Below are positions 37,104 to 44,579 of a DNA stretch of 64,000 bases, one piece after another; the first letter of the stretch is position 1, and each line of letters opens with the position of its first letter. The notes beneath the pieces were generated by a model, which saw only the letters and a program-made list of their open reading frames with translations, was not told the DNA's origin and made no database searches. The translations under genes and the position numbers were made by a program. Source of the stretch: Brachybacterium squillarum M-6-3 (GTDB taxonomy: Bacteria; Actinomycetota; Actinomycetes; Actinomycetales; Dermabacteraceae); NCBI RefSeq assembly GCF_000225825.1, contig NZ_AGBX01000008.1, positions 1-64,000 on the forward strand. Direction: 5' to 3'.

Positions 37104-38953
37104 GTCGCCTCCCGGTAGGTCAGCTCGAGCTCGCCGCCCAGCACCAGCCGGTCCCCGTCGGCGAGAACGACCTGCTCGCGGGCGCGGAGGGCGCGGCTCC
37201 GGCCGCCGCGGGGGTGCAGGACCGTGCCGTTGAGGGTGCCGAGGTCGCTGATGCGCACCTGTCCGTCGACGAGGTGCACGGCGAGGTGGCTGCGGGAGAG
37301 GCCCTGGGCGGGGCTGGGGACGGTGAGCAGCCGCGCAGTCCCGTCGGGGCGCGCGGCGCGGGGCCGACGGCCGATCACGGCGTCCCGGTCCAGGGTCAGC
37401 ACGGCCCCTTCCCCGGGCGGGCCGTCGGCCTGGACAGCGACCAGGCGGGGGACGCGGCGCACGGGCGCGTCCCCCTGCGCGGGTGCAGGGAGCTGCGCGG
37501 GTGCGGCGGGCGACGGGGCACCGGGGAACCGCTCGGGCCGGTCGATGCCGGGCACGTGCTCGATGAGGGCCGGGGGCGACGAGGGCGGCGGGAGAGGGCC
37601 GTCGTCGGGGGGCGCGGCCTCGCGCGGCGGCCGGCTGTCGAGGCTGCTCCCGCCGACGGCAGGCGGGACGTCCCTGCCGCGCAGCGTGTCCCCGGGGGTG
37701 TCGGGAGAGGTGTGCTCGCGGACGGCGGCGTCCTCGACGCGGCGCTGTCGGGTGGAGCCGAACAGCTCGTCGTAGCTCGACGCGGGCTGCGGGGAGGGCC
37801 CGGTGAGGGCGGGGTCGGGCGTCGACGTGTCGACCGCCGGTTCGGCATCGCGGGCGCGACCCTCCGGGGCGGTGGCGGGGGCGGCGGGAGTGCCGGGCGT
37901 GCGAGGGCCGGACACGGGAGGGCCCGTCGTCGGATCGCCGAGCGAGGGAGGCCCGGACGCGGATCGCCCGGCGGGGGCGATCCCGCCGGGGCGGAGCCGG
38001 GCGGCCGAGGGGGGAGCCACGGGGACCGGAGCCGCAGCGGCCGCCGCGGAGCGCGATCCCCGCGCGGGTCCAGGGCGGTCCTCCGAGGGGCGGCCGGGGC
38101 CCCGGAGGTTCCGCAGGGGGGCGAACTCCCCGGCGAACAGCTGGTCGATCCGGTCGGGGGCGACGGTCGGGCCGGGCTGTTCCGTCCCCGCCCTGGGCCC
38201 CGCGAGGCGCCCGGCGCGGGGGTCGTGCTCGTGTCTGCCGGCCCGCGGGCCGTCCGAGACCGCGGGCCGGGGCCCTCCTGGAGGTGCCGTGATGCCGGCG
38301 ACGGGCGGTCGCGCTGCGGCCGCACGGTCCGGCGGGGGTGCGGACGAGGCGGGGTGGCTCCGGGCGGCGTCTGCCGCCTCCCGGCGTGCCGCCTGCTCGG
38401 GCTCCTCGATCCGGCGACCGAGCCGGGTCACCTCGGCGGCGAGCGCCGCCCGGGGTGCGGCGGCGAGCGCGGCGGGATCCTGCAGCACCTGGACCAGTCC
38501 GCGGATGCCGAGCACCCCGGCCTCGAGGCGGGGCGCACCGCGGGACTCCTCGGGGGGCAGGGCGCCGAAGGCGAGGCGGTCGACGTCGGGGAGCTGCCAG
38601 CAGCATGTGCCCCGTTCCTCCCCCTGCAGCAGGCGGGCGCCCCCGGCGTCGTGCACGGCGAGCGGGGCCGTGCCGAGCAGGGCGAGGTCGATCGAGGTCG
38701 GTCCCGTGCGGAGGGCGACGACGAGGTCGGTCGGGGGCCGGTCCGGGCAGGCGGCGGCGAGAGCGGCCGGGACCTCCTGGGCCGGAGGCGGGTCGGCGAG
38801 CAGGTCCCAGGCCGCGTCGACCACGACGGCTGCCGCGGTGGGGACGAGCACGATCCATCCGGCGGGCCGTGCCACCAGGCGGGCGGGCCCCTTGTGGATC
38901 CACAGACCGGGGCCGAGCAGGGGGGCGGTCGCGGCGCTGCCCTCCCCCGTCAT
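37100..38953 (-). CDS. FHA-domain protein with long proline/alanine-rich linker
   Basis: The 617-residue protein has three parts. Residues about 1-185 form a structured N-terminal domain of no known family (LGPGLWIHKGPARLVARPAGWIVLVPTAAA). Residues about 190-505 are a low-complexity Pro/Ala/Arg/Gly-rich linker. The C-terminal about 100 residues form a good FHA domain (AVIGRRPRA, GLSRSHLAVHLVDGQVRISDLGTLNGTVL) with the Arg, Ser-x-x-His and Asn needed to bind phosphothreonine. No membrane helix is evident. It is two bases after the PP2C phosphatase gene and overlaps the Fn3-like gene, so it probably reads a phosphorylation mark set by a kinase encoded elsewhere. Confidence 0.82.
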   Translation of the reverse strand: MTGEGSAATAPLLGPGLWIHKGPARLVARPAGWIVLVPTAAAVVVDAAWDLLADPPPAQEVPAALAAACPDRPPTDLVVALRTGPTSIDLALLGTAPLAVHDAGGARLLQGEERGTCCWQLPDVDRLAFGALPPEESRGAPRLEAGVLGIRGLVQVLQDPAALAAAPRAALAAEVTRLGRRIEEPEQAARREAADAARSHPASSAPPPDRAAAARPPVAGITAPPGGPRPAVSDGPRAGRHEHDPRAGRLAGPRAGTEQPGPTVAPDRIDQLFAGEFAPLRNLRGPGRPSEDRPGPARGSRSAAAAAAPVPVAPPSAARLRPGGIAPAGRSASGPPSLGDPTTGPPVSGPRTPGTPAAPATAPEGRARDAEPAVDTSTPDPALTGPSPQPASSYDELFGSTRQRRVEDAAVREHTSPDTPGDTLRGRDVPPAVGGSSLDSRPPREAAPPDDGPLPPPSSPPALIEHVPGIDRPERFPGAPSPAAPAQLPAPAQGDAPVRRVPRLVAVQADGPPGEGAVLTLDRDAVIGRRPRAARPDGTARLLTVPSPAQGLSRSHLAVHLVDGQVRISDLGTLNGTVLHPRGGRSRALRAREQVVLADGDRLVLGGELELTYREAT

Positions 38954-38955
38954 GC

Positions 38956-39822
38956 TCAGTCCCGGGACCGCTCGGCGACGGGGCGGGGCTGGGTGTCCTC
39001 CTCGGAGGTGCCGTCCTCGGCGGGTGCCTCGCTCGCGGCGCCGGGGACCAGGCCGCCATGGCCGACGACCTCGGTGGCCTCGAGGACGACCACGGTGACG
39101 TTGTCGCGGCCGCCGCCGTCGAGGGCGAGGCGGACGAGGTCCTGGCCGATGCTCTCCACCGCGGCGGAGCTGCGCAGCACCCGCTCGATCATCCGGTCTT
39201 CGACCTCCCCGGTGAGGCCGTCCGAGCAGACCAGCATCCGGTCGCCGACCTCGGCGGGGATCAGCCAGAAGTCCGGCTCCGAGTCGGGGCCGGCGCCGAG
39301 GGCCCGGGTGACCATGTGCCGGTAGGGGTGGACACGGGCCTCCTCGGGCGTGAGGTCCCCGCGGTTCATCAGCTCCTGCACCACCGAGTGGTCCATGCTG
39401 ACCTGCTCGAAGAGGTTGCCGGAGAGGCGGTAGACGCGGGAGTCGCCGAGGTTCATCACCACCCAGTAGCCGATGCCGTCCTCGACGGCGGTGGCGACCG
39501 CGGCGACGGTGGTGCCGGCACCCTGCTGGGTCTCGCCGCCGAGGGCTCCGATGCGCTCCCCCGCCCCGCGCAGGGCGTCGGACATCTGCGCCACGGTGAC
39601 GGTGCTCTGCAGGGTGAGCTTCTCGAACTCCTCCACGGCGATGGCGCTGGCCACCTCGCCCGCGTTGTGCCCGCCCATGCCGTCGGCGACGAGGAAGACG
39701 GGGGCGTCGGCGAGGTAGCTGTCCTCGTTGGTGGCGCGGACGTGGCCCACGTGGGTGCGGGCGGTGGACACCACCCGGATGGTGCCCGGCCCATCGGGGG
39801 CGGCAAGCGAGGGGTCGATCAC
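38956..39822 (-). CDS. PP2C-family serine/threonine phosphatase
   Basis: The 288-residue soluble PP2C/PPM phosphatase removes phosphate from Ser/Thr. Its motifs are complete: RATNEDSYLA and VADGMGGHNAGE (metal-binding Asp residues), GTTVAAVATA, MNLGDSRVYRL, DHSVVQELMNRGDLT, CSDGLTG and RDNVTVVVL. The GTG at 39822 overlaps the stop of the RDD gene (GTGA). The acidic C-terminal tail has no membrane helix, unlike PstP. Being inside an operon with FHA proteins, it probably reverses threonine phosphorylation that controls the secretion locus. No Ser/Thr kinase gene is present in the window. Confidence 0.92.
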   Translation of the reverse strand: MIDPSLAAPDGPGTIRVVSTARTHVGHVRATNEDSYLADAPVFLVADGMGGHNAGEVASAIAVEEFEKLTLQSTVTVAQMSDALRGAGERIGALGGETQQGAGTTVAAVATAVEDGIGYWVVMNLGDSRVYRLSGNLFEQVSMDHSVVQELMNRGDLTPEEARVHPYRHMVTRALGAGPDSEPDFWLIPAEVGDRMLVCSDGLTGEVEDRMIERVLRSSAAVESIGQDLVRLALDGGGRDNVTVVVLEATEVVGHGGLVPGAASEAPAEDGTSEEDTQPRPVAERSRD

Positions 39823-40724
39823 GGCGCGGTCTCCACGGGTCGGGGACGAGGGGTGAGGACGGGACGTCCCCCGGTGGGGGATCCCGGGACGAGCACCGGG
39901 GCGGCGGCTGGTCCGAGGCGGAGGGCGGCAGGGACCCGGGAGGCGGGGACGGGACGCGGGTGCCAGGGGTCCTCCCCGCGGCGGACGTCCAGCAGCAGCG
40001 CGCCGGTGAGACGGTCGTGCACGCCGCTCCCCCGACGGAGGCCGAGGAGCGCGACGGGCAGCAGCACCGGGAACAGGGCCGCCCGGGCCAGGGACCGCGC
40101 CGTTCCCGCAGGCCTCTCGTCGACGGCGCGCACGAGCCGCAGCCCGAGCGCGGCGGCCCCCGGGGCGCGGCCCCGCACGCCCTGGCACCACAGCAGGGTC
40201 AGCGCGAGCGCGCACAGCAGCGAGGTGCCGGCCCCGATCAGCAGCTGGGCGGGCCACGTCCCCTCCCCTGTCTCCTCTCCACGCAGCATCCACAGCAGGC
40301 CCGCCGTGAGGGGTGCGGCGGCCAGGAGCAGCAGCAGCGCGTCGAGGCCGCTGGCGAGGGCGCGGCGCACGGCCGGGGCGGGGCGGCGCTCCCCGGGACG
40401 GGTTGCGGATGCACGTCGCCCCGGAGAGGGGGTGCGCTCGGGGGACGGCGCCGCCGCGGGCGGGCCGGCCGGCCGCGTTCCCGGGGGCGTGAGCATCCCC
40501 CGATCGTACTGGCCCGGGCCGGTGGGCGCGCTCGGCGACGGTGGACGGGGGACGGCGGCCCAGGCACGGGGCAGGGACACGGGGTGCCCGGCGGTGCCGC
40601 CGGGGTCGCCGCAGCGGGTGCCGCACTCCCCGCAGACGGCGGCGGCCGGTCCCAGCAGGGCGAGGCAGCGGCGGCAGCGGGGGCCGACGTCGCCGGTCCG
40701 CGGGGACTCTCCGGGGCCCGTCAT
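39819..40724 (-). CDS. RDD-family membrane protein with N-terminal zinc ribbon
   Basis: The 301-residue protein begins with a zinc-ribbon pattern (Cys17-x2-Cys20 and Cys31-x2-Cys34), then a Pro/Arg-rich linker to about residue 115. An RDD domain follows: ALASGLDALLLLLAAAPL with the Asp in the first helix, two to three membrane helices, RAPGAAALGLRLV and the cytoplasmic segment GVHDRLTGALLL. RDD proteins are membrane proteins of unclear role, sometimes ion exchangers. The ATG at 40724 overlaps the transglutaminase-like gene's stop (ATGA). Its fixed place in the operon suggests a membrane component or regulator of the secretion machine. Confidence 0.8.
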   Translation of the reverse strand: MTGPGESPRTGDVGPRCRRCLALLGPAAAVCGECGTRCGDPGGTAGHPVSLPRAWAAVPRPPSPSAPTGPGQYDRGMLTPPGTRPAGPPAAAPSPERTPSPGRRASATRPGERRPAPAVRRALASGLDALLLLLAAAPLTAGLLWMLRGEETGEGTWPAQLLIGAGTSLLCALALTLLWCQGVRGRAPGAAALGLRLVRAVDERPAGTARSLARAALFPVLLPVALLGLRRGSGVHDRLTGALLLDVRRGEDPWHPRPVPASRVPAALRLGPAAAPVLVPGSPTGGRPVLTPRPRPVETAP

Positions 40725-42634
40725 CGCCCCTCCCCCGTGCCGCGTCCGGGGACCGCAGCCCCGGGGATGTCCAGGGGGATCCAGCCGTGGCCCGCGAGCC
40801 GCAGCTCCACCCAGGCGGTCATGTCGGCGCCGTGCAGCATCAGGCGGTCCGGGGGCGAGGGCGGGGCGAGGGCGCCCATCACCACCCGGGCGGGGATGCC
40901 GGCGGCGCGCGCCAGCAGGACCAGCAGGACGGTGAGCTGCTCCTCGTCACCGTCCAGGCCGCGCGGCGCCTCCTCGGCACGCCCGGGGTCCAGCATGCTT
41001 CCCGCGGTCATCGCGAGCAGCCGGGCCAGGCCGTGGCCCGGAAGGCCCGGGGGGTCGCCGTCGGGGCGGGGCGTCCGGGCCTCCGCGAGCTCCGCGGCGA
41101 GCCCGTTCAGGGCGTCGAGGGCGCCGCGACGCCCGGGGCCGAGGACGGGGACGGCGTGGCGCCAGGCCGCCGGGAGCGGCAGCGGGGGCGGCAGGAGGTC
41201 GGGGGCGGCGGCCGCGGCGCGCCAGCGCGCGGGGTCCGCGGGCTCCGTGCGGCACGCCACCCGGTAGCGCTCCCCTCCGCGCAACCCTGCCGGCAGGGCC
41301 AGGGTGCCGCTGCGCCGGTTGACGACGGGCTGCTCGGCGGTCTCCGCACGGCCCGAGCGATCCCTCCGCTCGAGCAGCCCGAGCCGCCCGGCAGGCAGCG
41401 GCAGCCAGGGGCCCCGCAGCTCGTGGACGGTGATTTCCAGCCGGCGGTCGGACGGGGCTGGCCGCGAGAGCGAGGCGCCCCAGGGGTGCCGCAGGAAGGC
41501 ACCGGAGTCCGCGCCGTCGCGCCGCGGGTGCTCCCCACCGCCGGCGGTGAGGAGGGCCTGGCCGTCGTGGCGGTCCATCACGGCCAGACGCAGCCGGTCG
41601 CCGTCGAGCAGGCCCTCGACGGTCAGCAGGGGACGATCGGCGCGTCGGGTGCGGTGACCGCGCAAGGTGCTGAGCGGGGACGGCTCCTGCCGGGGGTCCC
41701 AGGCGGGCACGAGCCCGTCGCGCGGTGCCGGGCGCGGCTCCGGCGCGGGCCGGAGCCGCGTGAGGGCCGCGGTACCGCCCCCGGCCACGCCGAGCACGGC
41801 CGCGGTCTCCAGGGCCGCGCGTCGGGTCACTCCCCCGGGCAGGCTGGGCGGAGGCGGGGGCGCGGGCGACGAGAAGAGACGGGCACGTGCCGCGGCGGTC
41901 CGCGGCGTGGAGCTCGCGGACGGGACAGGGGCGGGGGCGGCCGGGGGGTCGATGTCCCGGTCGGCGCGGGGGGTGAGGACGAGGGCCATCAGGCAGAGGA
42001 TCCCCAGGCCGATCCCGCGCCCTGCCGCGGCGACCTCCTGGGCCGGAGCCAGCAGGATCGCGACGGCCGGCACGAGCATCGACGCGGCCAGGGCGGCGAG
42101 CGCACGGCGCCGCAGGGCGAGCACCCCGCCGACGGCGGTGGCGGTCAGCACCGGCACCCACACCACGATCAGCACCCCGGCGGCGGCCCTCGACGGACCG
42201 TCGGCGCCGAGCAGCCGCATCCACGCCGTGACCGGAGCGGTGAGCAGCGTCAGGAGCGAGCTGCGGGTGGGGACGAGCCCCCAGCGGGCCTCCGCGGGGG
42301 CGATGGCGACGGTGCCGAGCAGCAGGGTGGCCGCGAGACCCAGGCCGGCCGCCCGCAGCACACCCCAGCGGCGCCGGTGGACGAGCACCGCGATCAGCAG
42401 GCCGGCGGCGCACGCGATCGCCCCGGTGACCAGGTACCGCTCGTCGCGGAACAGCGGGGCGAACCCCGGCAGGGTGAGGGCGCTGGCTCCGAGGATCGGC
42501 AGGAGACGCCGGGCGGCGTCGCGGACCACGGTGCCGCGAGAGGCCACGGTGTCACGAGAAGCCACGGTGTCACGAGGGGCCGCGGTGTCACGAGGGGCCG
42601 CGGCGTCGCGTGGGGGCCGGCGGGACGAGCTCAT
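40721..42634 (-). CDS. Transglutaminase-fold membrane protein with missing catalytic residues (TgpA-like)
   Basis: The 637-residue protein has an N-terminal tail with six-residue repeats (PRDTAA/SRDTVA type). At least five predicted membrane helices lie between residues about 45 and 225. After a linker comes a large soluble region ending in a transglutaminase-like fold. In active members this reads GDCE...laRaxGIPARVVxG...HxWVE...GWxxxD. Here the sites are Glu564 (in GDEEQ, for Cys), Thr606 (in MTAWVEL, for His) and Asp622 (in WIPLDIPG, retained). It is thus probably a pseudoenzyme with a binding or structural role. The ATG at 42634 overlaps the DUF58-like gene's stop (ATGA). The DUF58-transglutaminase-MoxR trio is a classic association. 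Confidence 0.82.
   Translation of the reverse strand: MSSSRRPPRDAAAPRDTAAPRDTVASRDTVASRGTVVRDAARRLLPILGASALTLPGFAPLFRDERYLVTGAIACAAGLLIAVLVHRRRWGVLRAAGLGLAATLLLGTVAIAPAEARWGLVPTRSSLLTLLTAPVTAWMRLLGADGPSRAAAGVLIVVWVPVLTATAVGGVLALRRRALAALAASMLVPAVAILLAPAQEVAAAGRGIGLGILCLMALVLTPRADRDIDPPAAPAPVPSASSTPRTAAARARLFSSPAPPPPPSLPGGVTRRAALETAAVLGVAGGGTAALTRLRPAPEPRPAPRDGLVPAWDPRQEPSPLSTLRGHRTRRADRPLLTVEGLLDGDRLRLAVMDRHDGQALLTAGGGEHPRRDGADSGAFLRHPWGASLSRPAPSDRRLEITVHELRGPWLPLPAGRLGLLERRDRSGRAETAEQPVVNRRSGTLALPAGLRGGERYRVACRTEPADPARWRAAAAAPDLLPPPLPLPAAWRHAVPVLGPGRRGALDALNGLAAELAEARTPRPDGDPPGLPGHGLARLLAMTAGSMLDPGRAEEAPRGLDGDEEQLTVLLVLLARAAGIPARVVMGALAPPSPPDRLMLHGADMTAWVELRLAGHGWIPLDIPGAAVPGRGTGEGR
42525..42614. 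repeat. Five tandem copies of an 18-bp unit inside a coding region
   Basis: Five adjacent 18-bp units (42525-42542, 42543-42560, 42561-42578, 42579-42596, 42597-42614) differ by one to a few bases each. They encode the repeated hexapeptide in the cytoplasmic N terminus of the transglutaminase-fold protein. The unit length is a multiple of three, so copy-number change would keep the frame. Confidence 0.85.
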
Positions 42635-43686
42635 GCGGTCACCCCCGCGTCCGGCGTCGTCGCGGTCGGGGTCCGGGCCAGGTCCCGGGAGGCGGCTCCG
42701 ACCGGGTCGAGGGCGCGCGGGAGGTCCTCGAGCCGGGCGAGGTCCACCACGGGGAGGCCGGCCACGGCGGTCCGACGGGTGGATCCGGTGCCCGCGCAGC
42801 GGATGACGAGGCGGGCGTCGGCGGACGGCCCGGACCAGGCGGCGAGCACGCGCGGCCCCGCCCCGGAGCCGGTGACCAGGATCCGGGCAGAGGTCCCGTG
42901 GCGCGCCGGCGGGGCCGCGGGGATGTCCGCGGGGGACCAGGTCCAGCGGGCCAGCTCGTCCTGCAGCTCGGCGAGGGAGCGCACCGCACGCGCCCGACCC
43001 TCCAGGTGCACGCGGAGCGGCGCCCCGGACACGGCCGTGCGCAGGGCGAGGGAGTGCAGCACCGCGAGGGCGAGCTCCTGCGCGTGCTCGGAGCCGATCA
43101 GCGGGGGATGCAGACGGGCGTGGACCTCCGCGACGGGCACCCCCGTCAGCCGCACGCTGCGCGGGGCCACGGTGACCGTCGCCGCGCTCCCGTGGTGCAC
43201 GGTGCGCCGCCAGAGACCGAGCGAGTCCTCCCGGATCTCTCGCAGGGGCCCGAGCATCCGCACGGCACGGCGACCGGGGGTGATCGGGATCCGCTGCCGG
43301 TGCTCGGCTCCGGGGGGCATCGCCGGCAGCGTGACCGCGACAGGGCCGGCCTCCTCCCCTGTCTCCGGGAGCTGCAGGGTCACCGCGGGCAGCATCCGGC
43401 GCCCGGGGTGGCGGGCGGAGAGGGTCAGCACGGTCCCGGTGCCGGTCGGGGTGCGCGGTGTCGAGGCGGTCAGGCCGAGGTGCCGCCTCCGGACGGGCAG
43501 CGCGGCCACGCCGGCGGCCAGGAGGCCGAGCACCAGGGTGAGCGCCACGGCCCGCAGCTCCGCGAGAGGGCTGAGGATGCTCAGTGCGGCAGTGCCCGCG
43601 GCCAGCAGCAGGACCCCCGTCCCGCGGGAGGTCAGGCCCAGGGAGCGCGCCGCCCGGTTCGACGCCCGGGGACCGGCCCCGCTCAT
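42631..43686 (-). CDS. DUF58-like membrane-associated protein
   Basis: The 351-residue protein has two N-terminal hydrophobic helices (GTGVLLLAAGTAALSIL and AVALTLVLGLLAAGVAAL). A beta-rich domain follows with the DUF58-type segment REDSLGLWRRTVHHGSAATVTVAPR. The usual later DUF58 stretch (E-Y-x-x-G-D then R-x-I-H-W) is not seen, so it is divergent or shortened. It overlaps moxR upstream and the transglutaminase-like gene downstream by 4 bp each. Assignment rests partly on this context, since MoxR-DUF58-transglutaminase is a widespread trio. The ATG at 43686 fits the overlap. Confidence 0.75.
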   Translation of the reverse strand: MSGAGPRASNRAARSLGLTSRGTGVLLLAAGTAALSILSPLAELRAVALTLVLGLLAAGVAALPVRRRHLGLTASTPRTPTGTGTVLTLSARHPGRRMLPAVTLQLPETGEEAGPVAVTLPAMPPGAEHRQRIPITPGRRAVRMLGPLREIREDSLGLWRRTVHHGSAATVTVAPRSVRLTGVPVAEVHARLHPPLIGSEHAQELALAVLHSLALRTAVSGAPLRVHLEGRARAVRSLAELQDELARWTWSPADIPAAPPARHGTSARILVTGSGAGPRVLAAWSGPSADARLVIRCAGTGSTRRTAVAGLPVVDLARLEDLPRALDPVGAASRDLARTPTATTPDAGVTA

Positions 43687-44579
43687 GCGCCGCGCCCGCG
43701 GACTCGGGGGGCGGAGACCGACCCGAGGACGGACCGGAGGACGTCGTCGACGGTGCTGCCGGCGTACTCCGCCTCGGCGTCCAGACAAAGGCGATGGGCC
43801 CACACGGGATGCAGAAGCGCCTGGATGTCCGCGGGGACGGCGCGGGGGCGTCCCGCGAGGGCCGCTCGGGTGCGCACCGCGCGGACGAGGTCGAGACCGG
43901 CACGCGGGGAGACGCCGCCGCGGAGCTCGGCGCGACGGTGGGTCTCCTCCATCAGGTGGGCGAGGTAGCCGTGCAGAGGTGCGCTCAGCTCGACCGTGGA
44001 GGCGAGTGCTCGCATGTCGTGCAGGGCCTCCCGGGTCAGGAGCGGCGGGCGCGCGGGCGCGGCGGACGTCGCCGGATGCCGGGAGAGCAGCCGCACGGTG
44101 GCGGCATGATCGGGGAGACCCATCGGCGTCCGCAGCAGGATGCGGTCGCGCACGGCCTGTGACGGGCCGCTCTCACCCGTATCCGGGTCCTCGTGGGAGG
44201 AGATGACCGTCAGCAGCGGCGCAGGGCGGACGTCGGCCTCCTCTCGGCCGAGCACCGCCGGCTGGACGGCACGCCACTCCCCCGGGCAGAGATCGAGCAG
44301 CAGGAGCTCAACCCGGGGGTCCGGTCCGGGGACGGTGACCGGCGCGAGTCCCTGGACGCAGCCGCCCAGGGCGTGGGCGAGGGTGGACTTCCCGGTGCCG
44401 GGGGCGCCCGCGAGCCAGAGCGGACCACCGGCCATGAGGGCGAGGACGCCGAAGCGGACCGCGTACGGGGCGCCGGGGAGCTGGTCGTCGAGATCCCGGG
44501 CGATGAGGTCTCCCGTGTCGGCGAACCATCCGGCCTGGGCATCGGTCATGCCCGGGACGGCGGGGGCCGGGGCGCTCAT
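43683..44579 (-). CDS. MoxR-type AAA+ ATPase
   Basis: The 298-residue cytoplasmic AAA+ protein has Walker A GAPGTGKST (Lys64). The Walker B region reads VELLLLDLCPGEWRAV, where the usual D-E pair is Asp-Leu. The arginine-rich sensor region SQAVRDRILLRTPMGLPD follows, then a C-terminal lid domain ending with ALAGRPRAVPADIQALLHPVWAHRL, typical of MoxR. Family members act as chaperones for metal insertion or complex assembly. It overlaps the DUF58-like gene (ATGA) and the propeller gene upstream (ATGA). A role in assembling the neighbouring membrane complex is inferred. Confidence 0.83.
   Translation of the reverse strand: MSAPAPAVPGMTDAQAGWFADTGDLIARDLDDQLPGAPYAVRFGVLALMAGGPLWLAGAPGTGKSTLAHALGGCVQGLAPVTVPGPDPRVELLLLDLCPGEWRAVQPAVLGREEADVRPAPLLTVISSHEDPDTGESGPSQAVRDRILLRTPMGLPDHAATVRLLSRHPATSAAPARPPLLTREALHDMRALASTVELSAPLHGYLAHLMEETHRRAELRGGVSPRAGLDLVRAVRTRAALAGRPRAVPADIQALLHPVWAHRLCLDAEAEYAGSTVDDVLRSVLGSVSAPRVRGRGA

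Noticed and set aside
42525-42614. CRISPR array
   Set aside because: The units are adjacent 18-bp repeats without spacers and lie inside a coding frame.
40541-44206. A 1221-codon plus-strand frame opposite the MoxR/DUF58/transglutaminase genes
   Set aside because: No motif and very biased composition; the minus-strand genes are coupled by 4-bp overlaps and carry domain signatures.
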